This document shows positions 26,157 through 34,453 of a stretch of DNA of 64,000 bases, piece after piece; the stretch's first letter is position 1, and every line of letters begins with the position of its first letter. Source of the DNA: JALZKA01 sp033856515 (lineage in GTDB: Bacteria > Actinomycetota > Thermoleophilia > Solirubrobacterales > 70-9); assembly GCA_033856515.1 (NCBI GenBank), contig JAWVEY010000041.1, forward strand, positions 67,850 through 131,849, given 5' to 3'. A program made the translations under genes and the position numbers. The notes below the pieces were generated by a model. It saw nothing but the letters and a program-made list of their open reading frames with translations. It did no database searches and had not been told where the DNA came from.

Positions 26157-27701
26157 ATGAGGGGTCCGAAGGCAACATGGTGGGGTCGTTTTGTGCTTGC
26201 CCCTGCAACGGCGCTTTTCCTGGCGCTGGCCGCCCCGGCGGACGCCGGCCAGCGGGATTCAATTACCACGGCTTCGAACCCCGCGATCGACGGGACCGAC
26301 TTCTACATGTTCCAGAGCTACGAGTCTGGTCGCAGTGGCTTCACGACCATGATCGCGAACTACTACCCGGGGAACAACCGTCTCGGCGGGCCGCTCTTTC
26401 ACCAGTTCGAGCGCGGCGGCGTCTATGAGATCTCCATCGACAACAACGGGAACGCGAAGGAAGACGTCACCTTCCAGTTCCGCCCCAAGACGACATTGGC
26501 GAACTCGGGCGACGGACTCACGATCGAAGTCGGCTCTCCCGGGTCGCAGAAGACCATGCCGGTCCCGTTCGCGAACATCGGGCCGCTGTCGCCTGGAAAC
26601 GAGGCGGCGCGAAACGTGCGCGAGAGTTACTCGCTGAAGATCGTCCGTGGCGATCGCCGCAAGAAGCCGGCCGACGCGATCGTCGATGCCTCGACCTCGT
26701 CCGGGACCTTTGACATCCCGCTGGACAACGTCGGCAGCAAGACCTTCGGCGACTACAACGCCTATGCGGATGCAGCTGTCCACGACATCGATATCCCCGG
26801 GTGCGAGACCGAGGGGAGGGTGTTCGTCGGACAGCGTGACGATCCCTACGCCGGCGCCGACGGGCATCTATTCGATCTCTTCAACTTCGACCTGGATGCG
26901 GGGACCCCCCAGCCGAATCCGCTTGGGGCGCAGGACCAAGGCGTGGACGTCCACCAGGGCGCCACCGTTCAGACGATTGCGCTCGAGGTCGCCAGCGGTT
27001 GCCTGACCCGCGCGGGCGGCTCTTCGATCGTCGGCGGATGGGCGACTGCAAGCCTGCCCTCCGGCCGGACGCTCAGCGCCGAGCCATCGCTTACGAACCC
27101 GTCGAAGCTGAAGGGCGACCTTCAACAGGTGTCGCGCATGGGTAATCCGCTTGTCAACGAGCTGATGATCGGGCTTGAAGACAAACAGCTCTACAACGCA
27201 GGGCCTCCAAAGAGCGACTCAGCGCTGGCGGACTACTTCACGCATCCGACGTTCCCGGAGATAATTGAAATCTTCTTGGGCGGGGCCGGCGTTCAGGCGC
27301 CGAACAATTTCCCGCGCACGGATCTCGTGTCAGCGTTCCTCACCGGCATCACGTCGGTCAACAACACCGGCGCCAAGCCGGCCGAGATGCTCCGTCTCAA
27401 CACGTCACTTCCCACGACGCCGGCGGCGAGCCAAAACCCGCTCGGAATGTACAACTGCTTCGATTCCGGCGGGGTGCTCGACACCTCGAATCCGGGATGC
27501 GATCCGGCCGGCTACCCCAACGGCCGCCGGCCCGGTGATGACGCGTACGACATCGTCTTCCGGATCTTGATGGGCTACCTGGCGCCTGCGGGCCAGGCGC
27601 CGTCCGGCAGCCTGCCGTTCGTCGACGGGGCTTTCGCGAGCCCGTCCTCATTCGACACGACATTCCCGTACCTCAACAACCCGATTTCAGGCACTGGCTA
27701 G
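26157..27701 (+). CDS. Secreted DUF4331 domain protein
   Basis: 514 aa with a strong AGGGGAGG ribosome binding site 5-6 bases before the ATG. A signal peptide ends near ADAGQRD. The mature start, SITTASNPAIDGTDFYMFQSYE, then TMIANYYPGNNRLGGPLFHQF and YEISIDNNGNAKEDVTFQFRPK, is the DUF4331 pattern. Later stretches NPLVNELMIGLEDK and YDIVFRILMGYLAPAG are also conserved in the family. The family has no established function; homologues are exported and often abundant. It appears to be a single-gene unit with its own promoter region. Confidence 0.9.
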   Translation: MRGPKATWWGRFVLAPATALFLALAAPADAGQRDSITTASNPAIDGTDFYMFQSYESGRSGFTTMIANYYPGNNRLGGPLFHQFERGGVYEISIDNNGNAKEDVTFQFRPKTTLANSGDGLTIEVGSPGSQKTMPVPFANIGPLSPGNEAARNVRESYSLKIVRGDRRKKPADAIVDASTSSGTFDIPLDNVGSKTFGDYNAYADAAVHDIDIPGCETEGRVFVGQRDDPYAGADGHLFDLFNFDLDAGTPQPNPLGAQDQGVDVHQGATVQTIALEVASGCLTRAGGSSIVGGWATASLPSGRTLSAEPSLTNPSKLKGDLQQVSRMGNPLVNELMIGLEDKQLYNAGPPKSDSALADYFTHPTFPEIIEIFLGGAGVQAPNNFPRTDLVSAFLTGITSVNNTGAKPAEMLRLNTSLPTTPAASQNPLGMYNCFDSGGVLDTSNPGCDPAGYPNGRRPGDDAYDIVFRILMGYLAPAGQAPSGSLPFVDGAFASPSSFDTTFPYLNNPISGTG

Positions 27702-27741
27702 TCGGAGCTCGCGTGTCTAATAGGGCTTGTCGGGCGCCGCG

Positions 27742-29979
27742 CTAGTCCGGCGGCTGACGGCTGAGCTCGAAGGTGAGCGCGTTGCCGTTGCGGTTGCCGT
27801 CTCGGTCGCCGAGCGCACCCCGGCTCACCCGGACCTCCTCGCCCGGCTTCCCCTGCACGACAAGCCGGTGGCCCTGGAAGTTCACCGACGCGGTGTTGAG
27901 CCGAGTGGACCAGATGCGCGCTCGCTTTGGGCGCCAGGTGAGATCTACGTTTTCGACAGCCTCGGGATAGCGCAGCTCGATCACTGCGCGCCCGGCGCTT
28001 TGGGCGACCAGCTTTGCCTCGAGATCGCGGGCGGCGCGAAGGCGGAAGCGCTTCGACTTGAGCTTGTAGCCGTTAGCGCGGATCTTGAACCGGTATCTCC
28101 CCAGCGGTGCGGAGCGCGGTGCCTCCCAGAAAGCCTCGTATGCGTCGTTCTCGTCCACGGTCCAGAGGATGTTCAGACCCAGGTCCGAGTCGGCGGCGCG
28201 CCAGTGGCCGCGCGCCCTCCGCTGGACGATCACGAACGCGCGGTCCAGAGGGCGGTCGGTGCCGTCAGGCCCGCCCTGCCACTCAAACGAGGCGCGGTCG
28301 AGCCGGCGAGTCGAGGAGGGCTGCTGGATTGCCGATACGGCGGTCGCGCCCGTGCCGAACGGCGGAGCGTCGTCTTCGATCCCGTTGCGGCGCTCATCCT
28401 CGTCGGGAGCAGGCGCCGGCTCCCCATCGATCATCAATTCGAGAAGCGCGATGAGGCGCTCCTCGATGAAGATGGAGGAAGCGCGGCCGAAGAGGGTCGA
28501 GCCGCCCTCGTAATGCTGGCGGTCGTATTCCTCTGGCGACGTGAAGTACTGGATGAAGTCGTTGGCAAGGCCCGAGATCACCACGCGTTCGATCCCCGAA
28601 CCCTCGACCGCATCCTCTGCGTGAGCGCGCAGCGTGCGTCCCATGCCCGAGGTCATCTCGCCTGGGATGGTCACGATCGCGCGGTCGTCGACCTGAGCAG
28701 TGGTGAGCGGAACCGCCGTTGGGAAGGTGCTCCCGGTATCGGGTACCGATTGGATCTTCACTCCCTGCGGGCCCACACCGACCGGCAGGCGGTTGCCCTC
28801 GAAGGGGACCCCCGTGATGTCGAAAAGCGGTCCGCGGTTCTCCTCGGAACCGGTCAGGAACGGCATGCCGACCACCGCGTGATCATCCACGGGACCGGCC
28901 TCTGTCTCGGAGCCACAGAAACATTCGATCGTCCAGCGAGAATCGAGCTTCGGGGTGGCGGTGAGGTTTCCCCCCGCCCGATTCCAGGCCGACACGAACG
29001 CTTTTGCCTCTCTCCTGCCGACGTCGTATGCATCGGCCGGGCCGGAGAAGCGGAGGCCGGCGGTCATGTCGCCCTCGTCCGCGTTGCCGTACGCGTTCAC
29101 TACCTCTTGGCGGCGGGGGACATGTCCTTCGCGTCGAATTGCGGCCTCGGCCAGACGGGCGGCGGCCGCGTGGTGATCCGCGTTGTAGTAGGCGAAGGTG
29201 GGTTTTACGACCGTGCCGTGATTGGCGAACGTGGACCAGATGCCAATCGGGATGTTCCGGCCGGCAGAAACCTTGTCGACTCGCAACACATGGACCTGCG
29301 GGTCGATCGTATGCCGCTCGCCTTTAGGGTCCTGCTCCACCGATCCCTGGCCGAACTCTTCGTACACCTGATGCATGGCCAGGTGCGCCTCAATCGAGCG
29401 GTTTTGCGTGACGCCGAAGAGCTTGGTCTCTCCCCAGCCGGCTACGGCCGGCGCTCGATCGGAGTCGGCTCTTCGGATCGCTGTCGCAATCCGCTTGACC
29501 AGGAACGTGTAGAGCACCGGGTCGGCGGGGCTCGACAACTCGAACTCCGTTGGCGTTGTGGACGTGGGAGCGACCGTGTTGAAGGCCGGAAAGTTGGCAT
29601 ATCCGGCTGGCGCCGAATGGGTGTGGGAAGCGGAGATGATCACGCTCTCCTCGCCGAACCCGCGGTCCTCCAAGCGATCGACGACGTCCGCCACGAGCCC
29701 GGCGGGCACGAACCCGAGGTCCGCGGCAACGAGCGCAAGCTTGCGGTCGCCGCGCTCCAGCACGATGGAGCGCGCAAAGAGCCTTGTGAGCTGGCCCTCG
29801 GCCTTGGCGTCGGACCTGACCCAGCCCATGAGGAAGTAGCCCGTGGGCGGTGTGATGTCAGCGCGTCCGGCGCCTGCTTGGAGCTCTTCTGGCGCCGAAG
29901 CTTGAGCGTGTGTCGCGGCGGCGCCAAAGGCCGCCGCGGCGACTGCAAACGCAGCAAGACTGCGGGCAAAGCCGTTCAC
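27742..29979 (-). CDS. Secreted neutral-ceramidase-like protein lacking the canonical serine
   Basis: 745 aa, about the size of bacterial neutral ceramidases. A signal peptide of about 28 residues is followed by AGAGRADITPPTGYFLMGW and SVIISASHTHSAPAGY, the zinc-binding N-terminal domain of the nonlysosomal ceramidase family. The region matching the nucleophile motif (TSM after NWFxxH) reads STFANHGTVV here, so the catalytic Ser is replaced. The conserved GDVSPN reads GDMTAG. A C-terminal Ig-like domain follows. It may therefore hydrolyse another amide or ester, or bind lipids without ceramidase activity. Confidence 0.85.
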   Translation of the reverse strand: MNGFARSLAAFAVAAAAFGAAATHAQASAPEELQAGAGRADITPPTGYFLMGWVRSDAKAEGQLTRLFARSIVLERGDRKLALVAADLGFVPAGLVADVVDRLEDRGFGEESVIISASHTHSAPAGYANFPAFNTVAPTSTTPTEFELSSPADPVLYTFLVKRIATAIRRADSDRAPAVAGWGETKLFGVTQNRSIEAHLAMHQVYEEFGQGSVEQDPKGERHTIDPQVHVLRVDKVSAGRNIPIGIWSTFANHGTVVKPTFAYYNADHHAAAARLAEAAIRREGHVPRRQEVVNAYGNADEGDMTAGLRFSGPADAYDVGRREAKAFVSAWNRAGGNLTATPKLDSRWTIECFCGSETEAGPVDDHAVVGMPFLTGSEENRGPLFDITGVPFEGNRLPVGVGPQGVKIQSVPDTGSTFPTAVPLTTAQVDDRAIVTIPGEMTSGMGRTLRAHAEDAVEGSGIERVVISGLANDFIQYFTSPEEYDRQHYEGGSTLFGRASSIFIEERLIALLELMIDGEPAPAPDEDERRNGIEDDAPPFGTGATAVSAIQQPSSTRRLDRASFEWQGGPDGTDRPLDRAFVIVQRRARGHWRAADSDLGLNILWTVDENDAYEAFWEAPRSAPLGRYRFKIRANGYKLKSKRFRLRAARDLEAKLVAQSAGRAVIELRYPEAVENVDLTWRPKRARIWSTRLNTASVNFQGHRLVVQGKPGEEVRVSRGALGDRDGNRNGNALTFELSRQPPD

Positions 29980-30017
29980 CGAGCCACCGTAGCGCGGGGG
30001 ACCGTTGGGGGGCGCCG

Positions 30018-30761
30018 TTAGCCCGCGGAGCGGTCGAACGACGAGGCAAGCTGCCGCGCGTTCTCGGGAGCGAAGCCCTCAAAGTCGTTGTTGAAGTAGC
30101 CGTAGACATCCGTCTTTCGCCGCCACGCGGCGATGCGCCGGCGCCAGGTGTCGATCTCGCCGGGCGTGTACTCGCCGTGGATGCCATGGGCCCCGCGGTG
30201 GAAGCGCACGTACGCCCATGACGCGGTGACCTCGCGCGTCACGAACGGGAATCGCGGGTCGTCACCGGTCACCAGCGCCGCGTCATGCGCGCGCAGCAGC
30301 TCGTAGGTGTCCTTGGCGAACCACGTCTCGTGGCGAAATTCGAAGCAGTGGCGTCCAGGCCGGTTGTCCAAGACATCGAGGGCGGCCTCGAGTCGCTCGA
30401 GGTCCTGGCGGAAGTTCGGCGGCAGCTGCCAGAGGACGACCGCGAGCTTCCCCGCCTTCTCCAGCGGCTTCAGCGCCTGAAAGAACCGCGTCGAGTACTT
30501 GTCGAAGCTGAGGAGGCGCTTGATGTGAGTCGTGTAGCGGCCGCCCTTGACCGCGAACTCGAAGCCGTCCGGCGTCTGCTCGGCCCAGCCCTTGACCGCC
30601 GCCTCGGTGGGCAGGCGATAGAAGGTGTTGTTGATCTCGACCGTGTCGTAGATGGACGAGTAGTGCTCGAGCCAGAGGCGCTGGGGCAGCTTCTCGGGGT
30701 AGAACGAGCCGCGCCAGTCCTTGTAGACCCAGCCCGAGCAGCCGATCCGGACCGGTTTCAC
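30018..30761 (-). CDS. DUF72 domain protein (YecE-like)
   Basis: 247 aa from a GTG start that overlaps the upstream gene's stop by 4 bases. VRIGCSGWVYKDWRGSFYPEKLPQRLWLEHYS, YDTVEINNTFYRLP, FEFAVKGGRYTTHIKRL and VLWQLPPNFRQDLERLE are the well conserved parts of the DUF72 TIM-barrel family, and YGYFNNDFEGFAPENA closes it. Conserved His, Asp and Glu suggest a metal-dependent hydrolase fold, but no activity is established. Co-translated with a metallo-beta-lactamase-fold enzyme. Confidence 0.93.
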   Translation of the reverse strand: MKPVRIGCSGWVYKDWRGSFYPEKLPQRLWLEHYSSIYDTVEINNTFYRLPTEAAVKGWAEQTPDGFEFAVKGGRYTTHIKRLLSFDKYSTRFFQALKPLEKAGKLAVVLWQLPPNFRQDLERLEAALDVLDNRPGRHCFEFRHETWFAKDTYELLRAHDAALVTGDDPRFPFVTREVTASWAYVRFHRGAHGIHGEYTPGEIDTWRRRIAAWRRKTDVYGYFNNDFEGFAPENARQLASSFDRSAG

Positions 30762-31618
30762 GCCGCTGCCACCTTCGCCACGTTGTCGCGGTGAACGGTC
30801 TCGTATGGCTCGTGGAAGACGAGGGTCCCTTCGGCAAGGGATTCCGCGACGAACTCCAGCAGCGACAGGTTGCGCAGGTCTGCGTCGTCGCGACTCTCGG
30901 TGAGCCGGCGGATGTACGCCTGCGTCGCCGCGATAAATCCTGGCGCGTAACCCCCGTTCTCGATCACATCCGGATCGCCGTGTGCGGGCAGGATCTGCTC
31001 GGGCCCGAGCGCCGCGAGTCGTTCGAGCTCGGCGAGATGCGTGCCGAACAACTCGGGTTCGTCCACGTAGGTGACAGTGTCCTCGAGCGTGTCGCCGGCG
31101 AACAGGATCCGCTCGCTCGGCAGCCACAGCACGGCCGCGTCGTCGGAGTGGATGTTGAAGTGGATGAGCTCGGCCTTGCGTGAGCCGATCGTGAGCGAGA
31201 GCCGCTCGCCGAAGGTGCGCGTAGGCATCACGACCGGGGTGATCGGCGGCGGCCCGCTGAGATGGCCGCTCTCGATCGCGGCGCGGTTCGTCGTCAGGTG
31301 CTCGACAGTCCGCTCGGTCGCGATCACCTCGCAGTCGTCGAACGCGCCAGCCCCAGCGATGTGGTCGAGATGCCAGTGGCTCAGCGCGACCGTGATGTCG
31401 CTGACGCCCCGTCGCTCGAGCTCGGCGCGGACGAACTCGCCACGGTCGGGCGAGGTGTGAGTGTCGTAGACGAGCGCGGCGTCGCCCTCGACGATGGCGT
31501 AACTCGCGAGGCCCAGGACCAGGTCGTACTCGACCCAGCCTGCGCCGTCGAGCGTGGCGCCATCGGCACGTCCGTCGTAGAAGGCGAGGATGCCGTCGCT
31601 GGGCTCGAGAATGCGCAC
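30758..31618 (-). CDS. Metallo-beta-lactamase-fold hydrolase
   Basis: 286 aa from a GTG start. The metal-binding motif HxHxDH appears as SHWHLDHIAGAG, with the further ligands IHSDDAAVLW, FAGDTLEDTVTYVDE and ILPAHGDPD. The region VYDTHTSPDRGEFVRAELERRG precedes the motif. It probably hydrolyses a thioester, lactone or similar substrate in the cytoplasm. Its stop overlaps the start of the DUF72 gene, so the two form an operon; the shared role is unknown. Confidence 0.92.
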   Translation of the reverse strand: MRILEPSDGILAFYDGRADGATLDGAGWVEYDLVLGLASYAIVEGDAALVYDTHTSPDRGEFVRAELERRGVSDITVALSHWHLDHIAGAGAFDDCEVIATERTVEHLTTNRAAIESGHLSGPPPITPVVMPTRTFGERLSLTIGSRKAELIHFNIHSDDAAVLWLPSERILFAGDTLEDTVTYVDEPELFGTHLAELERLAALGPEQILPAHGDPDVIENGGYAPGFIAATQAYIRRLTESRDDADLRNLSLLEFVAESLAEGTLVFHEPYETVHRDNVAKVAAA

Positions 31619-31789
31619 GGCCCGATTATCGCGCCGGGCTACCTCCGGACGCTTATACCGCTCGACGCCACCACCGGTCTCAACACAGACCCTGATTCAG
31701 TTCCTGATGACCTCGGCCAGGGGCTGGCCACGAACGGCTCCGGCTTCGAGGAGACGTTCGTCAGTGTCGCTACCTGTCTGCAGTAGGGC
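31619..31789 (+). other. Intergenic region with a possible 3' gene remnant
   Basis: In the plus direction a frame open through 31619-31786 reads DATTGLNTDPDSVPDD followed by LGQGLATNG and FEETFVSVATCLQ before a TAG at 31784-31786. It looks like the tail of a protein rather than random sequence, but it has no start of its own and the upstream part is antisense to the hydrolase. I could not identify a parent family. Confidence 0.2.
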
Positions 31790-32863
31790 TCAGCGGACCG
31801 CCGATTCGAAGCCCGTTAGCGCCTCCACGACCAGTGCGCCCATCTGGTCCAGCGCGTAGCCGCCCTCCTGGATGAACACAGTCGGGAGGCCGGCCTCCGC
31901 CAGCATGCGGCCGGCCGCGGCAAAGCCGCCCGCGGTCACGCCGAACGGCGCCTCGGGATCTGAGCCGGCGGCGTCCACGCCCAGCGCGACCACGAGTGCC
32001 CGGCACCGGCCGTCGGTTGCCCACGACACGAGCCGCTCGATTGCCTCCACCCAATTGTGGTCGCTCGCGCCGGGGTCAAGGGCTAGATTCATGTTCGCGC
32101 CCTCGCCGTCACCTGCTCCCGCCTCGCCGACGAACCCGAGGAAGTGCGGGAACCACCCGGCCGCGGGATCGACGTGGACTGAGCCTGTCAGGACCGAACC
32201 GTCCTCCCAGAAGATCGACTGGGCGCCGTTCCCGTGGTGGGCGTCGATGTCCAGGAGGGCGACCGGGCCTCCAAGCGCGTTGCGCAGAAGAGCCGCCGCG
32301 GCCGCCGCGTTGTTCAGGTAGCACGACCCGCCGAACGCGTTGCGCGTCACGTGATGGCCCGGCGGGCGGCAAAGCGCGTAGGCGGCGCGCTCGCCCGCAA
32401 CGACGAGGTCGGCGGCCGTGAGCGCCACATCGACCGCGGCCCTGGCAGCCTTCCAGGTCCCGGGACCGATCAGGGTCATCGTGTCGAAGCAGAAGGTCCC
32501 CGCGCGTGCGGCCATGTGCGTCGCCGGCTCGAAGTGATGCGAGCCGACGAGGCCAGGGTGGGGGAAGAGATAAGGCACCACCCGGTCCTGGCCGGGGTCC
32601 TCTGCGAGCCCGCTCGCCTGCCACGCCTCCCAGGCGGTGCGGAGGTACTCGACCATCGCCGGATCGTGCAGCGAGAGCGCTTCGGCATCCGAGTGCTCGA
32701 CCGGCAGGGTGATGCTCGCTCCAGCCGCCTCGAGCTCCCGGCGGATCCGCTCCGCCCGCTCGGGCAGTTCGGTGCCGGGCGTGCGAACGCCCACATAGAC
32801 CTCGCCGCCCGGCTCGTGCAGCCGGTGGCTATCGCTCCAGACAACGGGCATCGAGACCCCCAT
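31790..32863 (-). CDS. Histone deacetylase family (acetylpolyamine amidohydrolase-like) protein
   Basis: 357 aa from ATG 32863; ATG 32851, preceded by GGGGG, is an equal candidate, while the longer frame upstream crosses a palindromic repeat and is unlikely. The arginase/deacetylase fold shows ALCRPPGHHVTRNAFGGSCYLNN (tandem catalytic His), VALLDIDAHHGNGAQSIFW (zinc Asp and His), LGVDAAGSDPEAPFG (zinc Asp) and FIQEGGYALDQMG. Bacterial members remove acetyl groups from polyamines or other small amides. Given the diaminohexanoate genes next door, an acetylated diamine or beta-lysine substrate is a speculative possibility. Confidence 0.9.
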   Translation of the reverse strand: MGVSMPVVWSDSHRLHEPGGEVYVGVRTPGTELPERAERIRRELEAAGASITLPVEHSDAEALSLHDPAMVEYLRTAWEAWQASGLAEDPGQDRVVPYLFPHPGLVGSHHFEPATHMAARAGTFCFDTMTLIGPGTWKAARAAVDVALTAADLVVAGERAAYALCRPPGHHVTRNAFGGSCYLNNAAAAAALLRNALGGPVALLDIDAHHGNGAQSIFWEDGSVLTGSVHVDPAAGWFPHFLGFVGEAGAGDGEGANMNLALDPGASDHNWVEAIERLVSWATDGRCRALVVALGVDAAGSDPEAPFGVTAGGFAAAGRMLAEAGLPTVFIQEGGYALDQMGALVVEALTGFESAVR

Positions 32864-32889
32864 CCGCGTATCGATAGCAGTTCTCCCAC

Positions 32890-32921
32890 GGGGACAGTCC
32901 CCACGAATGGGGACTGTCCCC
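32890..32921. repeat. REP-like perfect palindrome
   Basis: GGGGACAGTCCCC (32890-32902) and GGGGACTGTCCCC (32909-32921) are exact reverse complements separated by ACGAAT. Each arm is itself nearly palindromic. A second pairing is possible between CACGAA (32902-32907) and TTCGTG (32922-32927) around the right arm. This is the architecture of repetitive extragenic palindromes, often mobilised by RAYT transposases. Only one copy lies in this window. Confidence 0.65.
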
Positions 32922-32939
32922 TTCGTGACCGAAGTGGCC

Positions 32940-32992
32940 AACGGGGTGCCCAAAGTTCGGCCGAATGTGCCCATTGACGGAACGGGGTGCCC
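32940..32992. repeat. 12-base direct repeat pair upstream of kdd
   Basis: AACGGGGTGCCC occurs at 32940-32951 and again at 32981-32992, 41 bases apart, directly after the palindrome and ending 25 bases before the kdd start. It could be part of the same repetitive element or a pair of regulator sites. Confidence 0.5.
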
Positions 32993-33017
32993 GGGATTAG
33001 CTTCCTAACGACCGTTC

Positions 33018-34073
33018 ATGAAGATCGAGACCCACGGAGCGGAGAAGATCGCACTCGAGGTCGGCGCTGACCGCGTCGTTGCTCCGCCCGGCTTCCTTCC
33101 ACAGCCCGCTGAGAGACTCGATCCGTCCGGGCCGGTCCGTCCGCATGAGCTCGAGATCGCTGTCGAGCGCCTCTGCCTCGACTCGACGTCGCATCGCCAG
33201 ATCGCCGAGGGTGCCAACGATGACGCCGATGCGATGGCGGCCCGCATCCTGGAGATCGTCGCCGGGCGGGGGAAGATGCACAACCCCGTGACCGACTCCG
33301 GCGGGATTCTGACCGGCGCCGTGAGCGCCGTCGGCGCCGAGTTCCCCGACCCACCCGAGATCGGCGCGCAGGTTGTCACCCTCGCCTCGCTCACCCTGAC
33401 GCCGCTACGCATTGACGAGGTGACGGACCTCGACCCGGCATCCCCGCAGGCAGGGGTGCGCGGCACCGCGTACGTCTGCGCGAGCGCTGCATGGACCGGG
33501 CGCCCACCCGATCTCACGCTCGAGAAGGCGCTCGAGGTCCTGGATGTCTGCGCAGCGGCATCGCACACGCGCGACCTGGTGCCGGTCGACGGAAGCGTGT
33601 GCGTGCTGGGCGCGGGCCACGCGGGCAAGCTCGCGCTCGCCGCCGCGCGCGACGCTTCGCTCGCGTCGACGCTGACCGTCGTCGATGTCGACCGCGACCT
33701 TGTCACCCGCACCTGCGAGCACGGGCTCGCCGACATCGGCGTCGCCGCAGACCTGCGCGACCCGCTCGGGGCTCTCGAGGCGATCCGGGAAGCCGGGGCC
33801 CCGCCGGCGGACCTCACCGTCGTCGTTGTGAACGCGACCGGATGCGAGCCCGCCGCGATCCTCGCCACGGCGCCGAATGGGCGGATCCTGTTCTTCTCGA
33901 TGGCGACGAACTTCGGGACCGCCGCGCTCACCTCCGACGGGCTCTCGTCCAATGCGCGGATGGTGATCGGAAGCGGCTTCTCGCCCGATCACGGCTCGTA
34001 CGCGCTCGACCTTGTCCGGCGAAACCGGGGCCTGCGCGAAGCGATGGGCATCGAGATGGGAACCGTGGCATGA
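33018..34073 (+). CDS. kdd: L-erythro-3,5-diaminohexanoate dehydrogenase
   Basis: 351 aa. Family-specific stretches are clear: GFLPQPAERLDP, LCLDSTSHRQIAEGANDD, GRGKMHNPVTDSGGILTGAV, SLTLTPLRIDEV, the Rossmann loop VCVLGAGHAGKLALAAA, and FFSMATNFGTAALTSDGL followed by GSGFSPDHG. Kdd oxidises and deaminates 3,5-diaminohexanoate to 5-amino-3-oxohexanoate with NAD(P) in lysine fermentation. Here it heads a ten-gene unit in an apparently aerobic actinobacterium. Its stop overlaps the next start (ATGA). The aminomutases that make its substrate are not in the window. Confidence 0.93.
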   Translation: MKIETHGAEKIALEVGADRVVAPPGFLPQPAERLDPSGPVRPHELEIAVERLCLDSTSHRQIAEGANDDADAMAARILEIVAGRGKMHNPVTDSGGILTGAVSAVGAEFPDPPEIGAQVVTLASLTLTPLRIDEVTDLDPASPQAGVRGTAYVCASAAWTGRPPDLTLEKALEVLDVCAAASHTRDLVPVDGSVCVLGAGHAGKLALAAARDASLASTLTVVDVDRDLVTRTCEHGLADIGVAADLRDPLGALEAIREAGAPPADLTVVVVNATGCEPAAILATAPNGRILFFSMATNFGTAALTSDGLSSNARMVIGSGFSPDHGSYALDLVRRNRGLREAMGIEMGTVA

Positions 34074-34453
34074 GCGGCCACGAGGTGCAGATGCGATGGC
34101 GCGACCTGGATGCACTGGGGCACGTGAACCACCCCGTCGTCCTGACGTACCTGGAGGAGGGAAGGGACGCTTTCCTCGCCCGGCGCGGCATCGGGCGCGA
34201 CGAGTACGTGGTCGGGCGATGCACGGTTTCGTATCAGGGCGAGATCGATCCCGCGATGGGCTCGGTCATAGTCGAGTGTGAGGTCACTGAGCTCGGTACG
34301 TCCAGCGTAAAGACGCGCGAGCGCATCATCGACTCGGCCGGGGAACCGCTGGTCGAGGCGGAGTTCGGGATCGTCCTGTGGGACCCGGAGCGCCGCACGT
34401 CCCGACCGATCACCGATGAGGAGCGCGCCGCTCTCGCGAAGGGAGACGAATGA
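34070..34453 (+). CDS. Hotdog-fold (4HBT) protein, acyl-CoA thioesterase or Kal-like lyase
   Basis: 127 aa. MRWRDLDALGHVNHPVVLTYLEEGRDAFL is the 4-hydroxybenzoyl-CoA thioesterase-type N-terminus with the catalytic Asp-x-x-GHVNN-like loop (here GHVNH), followed by YQGEIDPAMGSVIVECEVTELGTSSV. It sits between kdd and kce with overlaps at both ends, so it should act on a CoA ester of that pathway. In classical pathways the enzyme after Kce, 3-aminobutyryl-CoA ammonia-lyase (Kal), is also a small hotdog protein. Thioesterase is what the sequence suggests; the Kal role is inference. Confidence 0.85.
   Translation: MSGHEVQMRWRDLDALGHVNHPVVLTYLEEGRDAFLARRGIGRDEYVVGRCTVSYQGEIDPAMGSVIVECEVTELGTSSVKTRERIIDSAGEPLVEAEFGIVLWDPERRTSRPITDEERAALAKGDE

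Noticed and set aside
27727..30021. A 764-residue open frame on the plus strand
   Set aside because: It is fully antisense to the ceramidase-like gene, has an arginine/glycine/valine-rich composition without any domain, and arises from the codon bias of the minus-strand gene.
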